Assembly (NCBI GenBank): GCA_046049675.1
Contig: JBJORA010000024.1
Location: forward strand, 1-6,265
Direction: 5' to 3'
Length of the DNA: 6,265 bases
Source: CAIXQW01 sp046049675
GTDB taxonomy: Bacteria > Bacteroidota > Bacteroidia > Chitinophagales > Chitinophagaceae
Positions within the stretch are counted from its first letter, which is position 1, and each line of letters starts with the position of its first letter. This document shows positions 1 through 5,652 of the stretch, in pieces. The position numbers and the translations under genes are program-made. The notes below the pieces were generated by a model, which was given only the letters and a program-made list of their open reading frames with translations, did no database searches and was not told the DNA's origin.

Positions 1-1725
1 AATATCACCAAGTTTCATTTTAGTCCAACTGGGGAAATCTAAACCCGACTTATCTTTAAATCTAATTTTCTTGCTAAATATTTTTTGCATTACTCCTTCC
101 TTGTATAATTTTAGAAGGTCAGTATTTGAGCCAACAGGATTTGGTATTTTCAATTCTTCACATAAAGCCTGTAATCTTTTTTCAGTTTGGATTGATTGGG
201 TATTTATTTTATTTAGAAAATCACATACAAAATCAAGGTTAATCTCTTTGGTTAACTTGAACTTGTTTATATATCTCGGAAAGTTTAAATTAAATTCATT
301 TCTTGCAATTTCTGAAATTGAAACTTTTCTGCTATATTTTTCAGTTTCCTTTCTATTTTGGAAGGTATCAATAATATTAAACACATCGTTTGCACCGAGC
401 TTATTTTGATTTTTTGCCTTTTCAAAATTTTCACTTGCATCAATAAATAGAATGTCGTTTGGATTTTCTCTGCATTTTTTGAAAACTAAAATACAAGTAG
501 GAATAGATGTTCCATAAAATATATTTGGTGGAAGTCCGATTATACAGTCTAAATAATTTCTGTTTTCAATTAAGTAACGAATGATATGATTTTCTGAACC
601 TCCTCTATAAAGAACACCGTGAGGTAACACAATTGCCATCGTTCCGTTTTCTGCCAAATGGTGTATCATATGGCAAACAAATGCAAAATCAGCCTTACCA
701 CCTGGTGCAAGTCTTCCGTATTGGCTAAAACGGTCATCACTTGTAAACAATGGGTTTGCACTCCATTCTGCCGAAAAAGGTGGATTGGCTACAATGGCTT
801 CAAAAGGTAAATCATTTAAGTGTTGTGGGTGTTCAAGTGTGTCTTCTTGCTTAATGTCAAACTTGCGATAATGCACACCGTGTAATATCATATTCATACG
901 GGCAAGGTTGTAAGTAGTACGGTTCATTTCTTGACCGTAAAAGTTGTTTACTTCTTTTACTTCTTTGGCTACTCGTAGCAACAACGAACCCGAGCCACAA
1001 GTAGGGTCATAAACCGATTTTAGTTTTTGTTTTCCTGTGGTTACAATTTTAGCTAATATTTTACTTACCTCTTGTGGTGTATAAAATTCGCCTGCTTTTT
1101 TGCCTGCACCACTTGCAAATTGTCCTATCAAATATTCGTAGGCATCGCCCAAAACATCCAACTCTGTATTTTCAAGTTTAAAATCAATTTTGTCTAAATG
1201 AAATAACACTTTGGCTATGATTTCGTTTCGTTGCTCTGGGCTTTTGCCCAATTTGGTGCTGTTCAAATCCATATCCTCAAAGAGATTGTCAAAATCGTCT
1301 TCGCTGTCGGTTCCCATTGTACTCAACTGAATGTTGGTGAGTATTTTTTGTAGGTCTTCAAGGATAAAGTTTGTTTTAGAAACATCAAATAAATCTTCTT
1401 CGCTGTTATTACCATTGCCTCGTTTAGAAACCTCGGTAAACAATTCTTCGGGTTTAAGGAAGTAGCCCAATTTTTCCAATGCTTCTTCTTGTATGGCATT
1501 GAGATATTCTTGGCTGTCTTTAAGTTTTGGGTTTATGTGACGGAATTTTATTTTGTCTTGCTTTAAAATTCCGTTGGCAAAAATTTCCATTTTCTCACTC
1601 AAGTATTTGTAGAATATAAATCCTAAAATATAATCTCGGAATTCGTCTGCATTCATTTTGCCACGAAGGGTGTTGGCAATGTTCCAAAGTTGCTGTTCTA
1701 ATACTCTTTTTTGGTCTTCACTCAT
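1..1725 (-). CDS. hsdM: Type I restriction-modification DNA methyltransferase subunit HsdM, 3' end beyond window, with HsdS-like C-terminal segment
   Basis: The frame is open from the ATG at 1725-1723 to the left edge (575 codons, no stop). HsdM transfers a methyl group from S-adenosylmethionine to adenine N6 and works in the cytoplasm in a complex with HsdS (target recognition) and HsdR (cleavage). Visible support: an N-terminal helical region starting MSEDQKRVLEQQLWNIANTL (HsdM_N-like, about residues 1-140), then the methylase domain with SAM-binding motif I DPTCGSGSLL (240-249), YGQEMNRTTYNLARMN just after it, and catalytic motif IV NPPF (314-317). The family is usually about 480-530 residues. 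Here the HsdM-like part seems to end near residue 528 (ELKIPNP), but the frame continues through LLKLYKEGVMQKIF (537-550), RFKD and FPSW..KLGDI, wording typical of the central spacer and second TRD start of HsdS. Family call is very sure; the fusion reading is an inference. No hsdR is in view. Confidence 0.95.
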   Translation of the reverse strand, partial: MSEDQKRVLEQQLWNIANTLRGKMNADEFRDYILGFIFYKYLSEKMEIFANGILKQDKIKFRHINPKLKDSQEYLNAIQEEALEKLGYFLKPEELFTEVSKRGNGNNSEEDLFDVSKTNFILEDLQKILTNIQLSTMGTDSEDDFDNLFEDMDLNSTKLGKSPEQRNEIIAKVLFHLDKIDFKLENTELDVLGDAYEYLIGQFASGAGKKAGEFYTPQEVSKILAKIVTTGKQKLKSVYDPTCGSGSLLLRVAKEVKEVNNFYGQEMNRTTYNLARMNMILHGVHYRKFDIKQEDTLEHPQHLNDLPFEAIVANPPFSAEWSANPLFTSDDRFSQYGRLAPGGKADFAFVCHMIHHLAENGTMAIVLPHGVLYRGGSENHIIRYLIENRNYLDCIIGLPPNIFYGTSIPTCILVFKKCRENPNDILFIDASENFEKAKNQNKLGANDVFNIIDTFQNRKETEKYSRKVSISEIARNEFNLNFPRYINKFKLTKEINLDFVCDFLNKINTQSIQTEKRLQALCEELKIPNPVGSNTDLLKLYKEGVMQKIFSKKIRFKDKSGLDFPSWTKMKLGDI

Positions 1726-1752
1726 ATTGTAATGCAGTTATAAATTGAGTTG

Positions 1753-1760
1753 CAAATTTA
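1753..1760 (-). promoter_or_regulatory. Putative Bacteroidota -7 box for hsdM
   Basis: On the minus strand this reads TAAATTTG, matching the Bacteroidota -7 consensus TAnnTTTG, 27 bases upstream of the hsdM ATG. A TTG-type -33 element at the usual 19-21 base distance is not evident, so the call rests on one box and its position. No Shine-Dalgarno sequence is visible before the ATG, as is common in this phylum. Confidence 0.4.
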
Positions 1761-1820
1761 CATTTTTTAAATGGCTTGTCTGCTACTATGTTGTTTCAAA
1801 ATTCACTTTGTCCACTTGCA

Positions 1821-1850
1821 GGGTGGTGGGTGGGCTTGGGTGCGTTGGGG
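1821..1850 (+). other. Canonical G-quadruplex motif
   Basis: Five runs of G lie close together on the plus strand: GGG at 1821-1823, 1828-1830, 1832-1834 and 1838-1840, then GGGG at 1847-1850. The first four have loops of 4, 1 and 3 bases, fitting the standard G3+N1-7 quadruplex pattern. This is striking in an otherwise AT-rich gap. The G-rich strand is opposite to the one hsdM is read from, about 96-125 bases upstream of its ATG. Folding and function are inferred. Confidence 0.6.
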
Positions 1851-1925
1851 TAAAATTAAATGTGGTGCAAAAGCGTTGGCTTTGTGCGTTGGCTTGCACC
1901 TCTTTTAATTTTACGAAGCGTTGGC
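1842..1925 (+). repeat. Short direct repeats GCGTTGGC
   Basis: The word GCGTTGGC occurs exactly at 1873-1880, 1886-1893 and 1918-1925, with a 7-of-8 copy (GCGTTGGG) at 1842-1849. Two copies share a longer 12-base context, AGCGTTGGCTTT, at 1872-1883 and 1917-1928. Two copies sit in the loop of the 1850-1914 hairpin and one just outside its right arm. Whether these are protein-binding words or traces of a repeat element cannot be told from the sequence. Confidence 0.7.
1850..1914. repeat. Long inverted repeat, 21-bp near-perfect stem
   Basis: The left arm GTAAAATTAAA (1850-1860), tgt, GGTGCAA (1864-1870) pairs with TTGCACC (1894-1900), tct, TTTAATTTTAC (1904-1914). Nineteen of 21 positions pair, with only two T-T mismatches around a central G-C pair. 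The 23-base loop holds two GCGTTGGC copies. There is no T tract after the right arm, so it is not a usual intrinsic terminator on the plus strand. It may be an extragenic palindromic element or a folded recombination site. Confidence 0.8.
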
Positions 1926-1981
1926 TTTTCTGTCTTTTTTTTCGGAATGTTCAATGTTCGTAGGGTGTCTCTTGGGATTAC

Positions 1982-2078
1982 AGCTAACGATAAAGTATTT
2001 ACGAGGTTGGCGGCCATCTCCGTTTCTCAGTTCAAAGATAAGGTAAAGCCGCAAATCTTGTAAATACGGTGTTGTGAG
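1982..2078. repeat. attC-like hairpin with 20-bp imperfect stem
   Basis: Arms at 1995-2014 and 2048-2067 match at 17 of 20 positions; two of the three mismatches would be G-T wobbles. The loop is 33 bases. Just outside lie AGCTAAC (1982-1988) and GTTGTGA (2071-2077), placed like the R'' and R' boxes of an integron attC site, with AAC/GTT able to pair. They match the RYYYAAC/GTTRRRY consensus only partly, so the architecture is suggestive and not proven. A site of this kind would be recombined as folded single-stranded DNA. Confidence 0.5.
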
Positions 2079-2200
2079 AGGTTGCGTCCTAAATTTACAA
2101 CTGTTATAATAACTGCGCTAGCATTATGAAAACTAAAAAAACAGATTATTTGGCACTATAGAGTAGTTGTACATGTGGCTTAGAAGTCTAAAGTGGAATT

Positions 2201-2830
2201 TTACCTGCCAAAATCTACATAAGCCAGTGCTTCATCGCAATTGACAACATAAACATTATATTGGTGCTTTCGTAGATAAGTATAAAATTCTCGTAGGAAA
2301 TAGTTGGTTTGTCTACCTCCAGCCTTGCTCCAAACCAATACTGCATTCTTTCTAGTGCTATCAACCACGCCTTCCTTTAAAATTGTGATATGTCGCCTGA
2401 TTGTTGCAAAAGTTACATTCTGCTTGACAGTAATATTTTTCACCAACTCTGTTTTTGACAAATACTCACTCCAGGTCAAACGTCTCCCATGTAGGTCTGC
2501 ATAACAGATTGTATAAGCAGCAACCAAATCGTTCTGCTTATCAAAGAAAAGACAATTCAGTGGCTGAGCAATATACTGAGCAAACTCTGCCCTTGTAATA
2601 GCGTCTTTCGGGTCATACAAAGTACTATCCATTAACATATCTAAAAGATATGCCTTACTGAACTTTCCGATAGCTGCTATTGTATCGGCAAAAATGTCAT
2701 TAGTACACGCAATGATTTTATTATCGCCTACAATGTGCGGCTTTAGGCTTAAACCAACTTTGTACTTTGCAATTATACCACAACTGGCAAGTAAAAATAC
2801 TAATAATATTGCAGCAGCTAGAGTTCTCAT
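2201..2830 (-). CDS. Lipoprotein of unknown function, third gene of the lipoprotein operon
   Basis: This 209-residue protein begins with a short hydrophobic signal ending in the lipobox LASC (residues 14-17), so it is probably lipidated on Cys17 and exported to the envelope. The mature part has no family I recognise. Near the C-terminus, NAVLVWSKAGGRQTNYFLREFYTYLRKHQ... then YNVYVVNCDEA (about 162-201) looks like a strand-helix-strand unit of thioredoxin-like proteins, but the CxxC active site is absent, so an oxidoreductase role is not supported. The ATG at 2830-2828 overlaps the stop of the preceding gene as TAATG, pointing to translational coupling. The frame, lipobox and overlap make the gene convincing; the function is open. 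Confidence 0.85.
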   Translation of the reverse strand: MRTLAAAILLVFLLASCGIIAKYKVGLSLKPHIVGDNKIIACTNDIFADTIAAIGKFSKAYLLDMLMDSTLYDPKDAITRAEFAQYIAQPLNCLFFDKQNDLVAAYTICYADLHGRRLTWSEYLSKTELVKNITVKQNVTFATIRRHITILKEGVVDSTRKNAVLVWSKAGGRQTNYFLREFYTYLRKHQYNVYVVNCDEALAYVDFGR

Positions 2831-3441
2831 TACTTTACTATGAAAAAAAATGAATACCTATTTCTTTCAATTGCGTCATGCCAATTAGCTTCTTTCAGCT
2901 TTCGGATGTACTTTTTATCTGCATATTTCGGAACAATAAGAATAAGAATCTTGTTAGTATCTAATGGCAATTTTCTCATTCCTGACATGTTTAAGAGCGG
3001 CAGAATATCGCCAATTTTCACGTTCAATACTTCAGGCAGCCGATTAGCAGAAGTGCTCACTGTAATTGGTCGCTCAAACTTGTGGCGATCCAGTGCTAGT
3101 GATAGTGACTTTGAATTGCCAACATAATTGCTTCCAAGAAGATCCTTTATGCGCCCAAGTGAATCAAACATAACACCTGTGTTTTGACACGTTAGAATTT
3201 CCTCCAATGCTGCTGAATCGGAGCTAGAATATCGATCTCGCACTAAAGTACAAAATTTGGAATAGTCAATACTCCCGCTACCAGAAACATTACTAAAATT
3301 GGCGTTAATAAAATTAGGACTACTAAGCAAAAGTAGTTTAGTATCACAAGCACTCAAGAACATTATCATGGCAACAAAAAATTGCCATGATAATGAATTT
3401 CTTTTGTATAAAAACCTAAAAATAGAAAATAATCTTTCCAT
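2830..3441 (-). CDS. Lipoprotein of unknown function, middle gene of the lipoprotein operon
   Basis: The ATG at 3441-3439 gives 203 residues; a TTG two codons upstream (3447) is possible but less likely. A basic, rather long signal (MERLF...KRN, then a hydrophobic core) ends in lipobox LSAC with Cys32. The start lies inside the 3' end of the upstream gene (26-base overlap) and the stop TAA shares one base with the next ATG, so all three genes appear coupled. The C-terminus, KILILIVPKYADKKYIRKL (164-182) followed by RYSFFFIVK, is a strand-helix-strand pattern like the end of the neighbouring lipoprotein, hinting at distant relatedness; no catalytic motif is seen. The signal-peptide codons contain a perfect 14-bp inverted repeat. 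Family unrecognised. Confidence 0.8.
   Translation of the reverse strand: MERLFSIFRFLYKRNSLSWQFFVAMIMFLSACDTKLLLLSSPNFINANFSNVSGSGSIDYSKFCTLVRDRYSSSDSAALEEILTCQNTGVMFDSLGRIKDLLGSNYVGNSKSLSLALDRHKFERPITVSTSANRLPEVLNVKIGDILPLLNMSGMRKLPLDTNKILILIVPKYADKKYIRKLKEANWHDAIERNRYSFFFIVK
3361..3395. repeat. Perfect 14-bp inverted repeat inside the middle lipoprotein gene
   Basis: CATTATCATGGCAA (3361-3374) and TTGCCATGATAATG (3382-3395) are exact reverse complements separated by 7 bases. In the minus-strand mRNA they form a stem over codons 16-27 of the middle lipoprotein gene, the hydrophobic core of its signal peptide, starting about 46 bases after the ATG. No U tract follows, so it is not a standard terminator. 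Confidence 0.9.
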
Positions 3442-4003
3442 TATCAATAGTAACAGGATGACTGCCTGCAGGCAAAATTAGTGATTGTACGCCAAAGGCT
3501 TGAGTGATAAATGCAGGCATTGCATACGACTGGTCTTGCACATATACCCCATTTGCAAAAATTCTCTGCGCAGTAGCTGGTAAAATTTCATCAGAATTAA
3601 TCTCAATGTAAAAATTGCCAGTTGCATCTCGGCAAACATGTAAGAAGGACGAATTGTCTGTTAATAGTTGGCCTGCTGCAGGCATTAAACCGCCGGATAC
3701 TACTGTTTCTTTTGCTATGCCAAGCGAAACTTCAATTTTTACTTCTACACAGAAACTCTTGCCCTGACAAGGCTCTCCATTACTAAAATTTGTACCCCAT
3801 GTTGCATCATGATTCTCATTAAATTTAGCTTCCCTTTTTGTACCGTACTCTGCATGAGCTTTCACTTTAACCTTTGGTGCACGTGTTAAGCGAGTACCGC
3901 TTTGGACAGTTTGTTGCCTTGTTAACGTGTCTTTGCTGCAGCTACTTAATAAGGCACTCATTGCAAAAACACATGCTGTAATTTGAACTATATACTTCTT
4001 CAT
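3416..4003 (-). CDS. Lipoprotein of unknown function, first gene of the lipoprotein operon
   Basis: The start is taken as ATG at 4003-4001, since it directly precedes a classic signal (MKKYIVQITACVFAMSALLS) and lipobox LSSC with Cys22. A GTG six codons upstream is possible but would add MYKYFF before that signal. The 195-residue product is likely a lipidated envelope protein. The mature part begins with a basic, low-complexity linker (TRLTRAPKVKVKAH), then a beta-rich domain with cysteines at 79, 85 and 124 and a C-terminal LPAG...VTIDNGKIIFYF. I do not recognise the family. The upstream sequence is T-rich with no Shine-Dalgarno. The 3' end overlaps the next gene by 26 bases, making it the likely lead gene of a three-gene operon. 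The promoter is not clear. Confidence 0.85.
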   Translation of the reverse strand: MKKYIVQITACVFAMSALLSSCSKDTLTRQQTVQSGTRLTRAPKVKVKAHAEYGTKREAKFNENHDATWGTNFSNGEPCQGKSFCVEVKIEVSLGIAKETVVSGGLMPAAGQLLTDNSSFLHVCRDATGNFYIEINSDEILPATAQRIFANGVYVQDQSYAMPAFITQAFGVQSLILPAGSHPVTIDNGKIIFYF

Positions 4004-4017
4004 AAAAAAATATTTGT

Positions 4018-4037
4018 ACACCTATAACGTCAGGTGT
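4018..4037. repeat. Palindrome ACACCT-ATAACGTC-AGGTGT
   Basis: Six-base perfect arms (4018-4023 and 4032-4037) flank an 8-base centre containing ATAACGT. It lies 15 bases upstream of the first lipoprotein ATG, so it could be an operator or the edge of an inserted element. The same ATAACGT core lies inside a second palindrome at 5626-5652, on the other side of the recombinase. Confidence 0.55.
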
Positions 4038-4318
4038 TCTCCGTCCTACCTCTCTCCGTTCTTTATACAGGCAAGTTGTCAGATATAATTCAACCTGTTG
4101 TAAAAAACTGGGAGAACCAACAACTACTACAACTTTCGCTACTAATCAGGTCGTACACCGCGCCTTTTGATGCCGTTGTGATGCTAGATGGTGGTGGTTA
4201 GCAATTTTTCACAACACAATATTACACGCATGTTTTCTTTCCACCAAAAATATTTTGAAAAAAATTCTACTAATAATAAAATACTCAGCAAAACCAACAC
4301 TTCCAGCATTAAATCGCC

Positions 4319-4326
4319 TACTTTTG
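4319..4326 (+). promoter_or_regulatory. Putative Bacteroidota -7 box for the recombinase gene
   Basis: TACTTTTG fits the TAnnTTTG consensus exactly and lies 34 bases upstream of the recombinase ATG, leaving a short leader. A clear TTG -33 element at the expected spacing is missing. There is no Shine-Dalgarno motif before the ATG, which is preceded by GCGCAAA. Confidence 0.5.
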
Positions 4327-4360
4327 CAGCTCTCAAATACACCTTTAGCGATTGCGCAAA

Positions 4361-5425
4361 ATGAATATCACAGATTATAGCATCGTACTAGGCGAGCATC
4401 GCGACCAAGCATGCATACAGTTTTATTTTGAAAAAGATCTTGCAAAAATTAAGGCCTTAAAAGAAAGGTTTCCCGTGCAATTTAGTAGTAGCAAAAAAAT
4501 GTGGTACCTTAAAGATCTGCCGCAGTATCGCAGCATTTTAGGCATACCGCTAAAAGAGCATCATGAGGCACATTTGCCACGTGTGCACCCTATAAATCAA
4601 GCTGAGCTAAAAAAATATTATCAATATTTACAACAAAAAGCTTTTAGTAAAAGTACATTGCGCAGTTATACGGCTGGCTTTGCTTTATTTCTTCGTCGCA
4701 TAAAAGGTACACCTGCCCACAGCTTTACGCCAGAGCGCATTAATTCTTATTTCCACTATTGTATTACAAAACTTGGGTATACGGAGTCAACCGTGCATAG
4801 CCATATTAATGCTATTAAACTCTACTACGAGCAAGTATTGCACCGCGAGCAGTTTATGGTAAATGTACCGCGCCCAAATAAACCATCTAAATTACCCAAA
4901 GCACTTAGTAAGGCAGATGTAAAAAAACTATTTGCTGTTATAGATAATCCTAAACATAAACTTATGCTACAACTCGTGTATGGCATGGGCTTGCGCGTGT
5001 CAGAAATTATTGCACTTAAACTAGAGCATATTAATAGTGCCGACATGCAGGTACTTATAGCTAACGCCAAAGGTAAAAAAGATAGAATGGTAAACCTGCC
5101 CTACACTTTACTTAACGATTTGCGCGAGTATTATAAATTGTATAGGCCGCAAGTTTATCTTTTTGAAGGGCAAGTGGGCGGCCAGTATTCTGCCCGATCG
5201 GCGCAACAGGTATTTAAAACGGCAATGTTAAAAGCCGGCATCAATAAAACAATTGGCATACATGGCCTGCGCCACTCCTATGCTACACACTTGCTACAAG
5301 CTGGTACCGATATTAGTTTTATACAGCAGCTACTTGGCCATACTAATATCAACACTACACTTGTTTACACACAAGTAGCCAATAATAATGTGCGCCATGT
5401 GGCTAGCCCTTTAGATACTTTGTAG
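4361..5425 (+). CDS. Tyrosine recombinase/integrase (XerC/D-IntI-like)
   Basis: A site-specific recombinase that cuts and rejoins DNA through a tyrosine-DNA intermediate. The ATG at 4361 gives 354 residues; a TTG at 4352 would add three. The N-terminal 65-70 residues (with FSSSKKMWYLKD at 41-52) form the extra domain often seen in Bacteroidota integrases. A helical core-binding domain follows (about 80-165), then the catalytic domain (about 180-345). All active-site residues are visible: Arg212 (GLRVSE), Lys237 (AKGKKDR), His301 and Arg304 (HGLRHS), His327 (LLGHTN) and nucleophile Tyr336 (TTLVYTQV). The end, VASPLDTL, resembles the SPLD tail of integron integrases, but the IntI-specific insertion between the Lys and HxxR motifs is absent. 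It stands alone on the plus strand between minus-strand genes. Probably functional; its target site is unknown, though folded palindromes lie on both sides. Confidence 0.95.
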   Translation: MNITDYSIVLGEHRDQACIQFYFEKDLAKIKALKERFPVQFSSSKKMWYLKDLPQYRSILGIPLKEHHEAHLPRVHPINQAELKKYYQYLQQKAFSKSTLRSYTAGFALFLRRIKGTPAHSFTPERINSYFHYCITKLGYTESTVHSHINAIKLYYEQVLHREQFMVNVPRPNKPSKLPKALSKADVKKLFAVIDNPKHKLMLQLVYGMGLRVSEIIALKLEHINSADMQVLIANAKGKKDRMVNLPYTLLNDLREYYKLYRPQVYLFEGQVGGQYSARSAQQVFKTAMLKAGINKTIGIHGLRHSYATHLLQAGTDISFIQQLLGHTNINTTLVYTQVANNNVRHVASPLDTL

Positions 5426-5444
5426 AAATCACAAGGTATGAACC

Positions 5445-5559
5445 CCAAAGCAGAGCTTTGGAAACATTCAACGGAATCGGAGCAGAGCTCCGAGGTATTA
5501 GTCCTTTCCGACTGCTCATTCTTTGCGTCGGGATTGCAAAATCTAATGCTCGTACCTCG
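5445..5559. repeat. Cluster of REP-like palindromes with shared AGA loop
   Basis: Two perfect hairpins share a design: CCAAAGC-AGA-GCTTTGG (5445-5461) and TCGGAGC-AGA-GCTCCGA (5477-5493). Each has 7-bp arms and the same GC-AGA-GC apex but different outer bases. A third pairing, CCGAC (5508-5512) with GTCGG (5527-5531), lies downstream. An outer pair, CGAGGTA (5491-5497) with TACCTCG (5553-5559), could enclose it. The layout recalls REP/BIME sequences mobilised by REP-associated Y1 transposases, but none is encoded in the window. Confidence 0.75.
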
Positions 5560-5625
5560 CATTGATTTTGCTAATAAAAACTTAAATAATACAGTAAGAT
5601 AATTGTGCAGTACAAGTGCTTGCCA

Positions 5626-5652
5626 ATACTAGGCATAACGTTGGGCTAGTAT
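5626..5652. repeat. Palindrome with TAACGT core
   Basis: Perfect 7-base arms ATACTAG (5626-5632) and CTAGTAT (5646-5652) flank a 13-base centre containing ATAACGTT. GTTGGGC at 5640-5646 fits the integron R' consensus GTTRRRY; read on the minus strand it is GCCCAAC, fitting RYYYAAC, just after the stop of the exported-protein gene. It could be half of a cassette-type site or a simple 3'-end hairpin. Confidence 0.55.

Larger units (their letters stand above)
1726..2200. other. Gene-free intergenic region rich in secondary structure
   Basis: This 475-base gap separates hsdM from the lipoprotein operon; both lie on the minus strand. The only open frames are two short overlapping plus-strand ones across 1745-2063. 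Their products are unusually rich in W, C, F and V, follow the G/T-rich repeats, and have no recognisable domain, so they are not called genes. The region instead holds a G-quadruplex motif, repeated GCGTTGGC words and two long hairpins, listed separately. From 2101 to 2200 it is plain AT-rich sequence. A weak TTAGA-AG-TCTAA hairpin at 2180-2191 lies just past the operon's stop codon but has no T tract, so no terminator is called. Confidence 0.7.
4004..4360. other. Divergent intergenic region between lipoprotein operon and recombinase
   Basis: No gene is evident in these 357 bases. Several inverted repeats are present: the palindrome at 4018-4037, GTTCTCC (4036-4042) with GGAGAAC (4111-4117), and CTAATCA (4142-4148) with TGGTTAG (4195-4201, one wobble pair). 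The stretch 4030-4200 is less AT-rich than 4200-4320, which is A/T-rich and leads into the recombinase promoter. On the minus strand, TATTTTTG (4252-4245) fits a -7 box for the operon but would leave a leader of about 240 bases and has no -33 partner, so it is only noted here. Confidence 0.6.

Noticed and set aside
71..409. Plus-strand open frame of 112 codons
   Set aside because: It lies wholly antisense to hsdM, whose frame carries clear family sequence; the product has no recognisable features.
1842..1925. CRISPR-like array
   Set aside because: Repeats are only 8-12 bases with irregular 5-25 base spacing and lie inside a hairpin.
1745..2063. Two overlapping plus-strand frames in the gap before hsdM
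   Set aside because: Their products are Cys/Trp/Phe/Val-rich readings of G/T-rich repeats and hairpin arms, with no domain or promoter.
4352..4360. TTG start for the recombinase
   Set aside because: It adds only three residues; the ATG at 4361 is the standard start at a good distance from the -7 box.
5445..5493. Intrinsic terminator after the recombinase gene
   Set aside because: The hairpins are perfect but no T run follows either on the plus strand.
5365..5562. Minus-strand 65-codon frame
   Set aside because: It overlaps the recombinase end and the REP-like hairpins; no domain or start signal.
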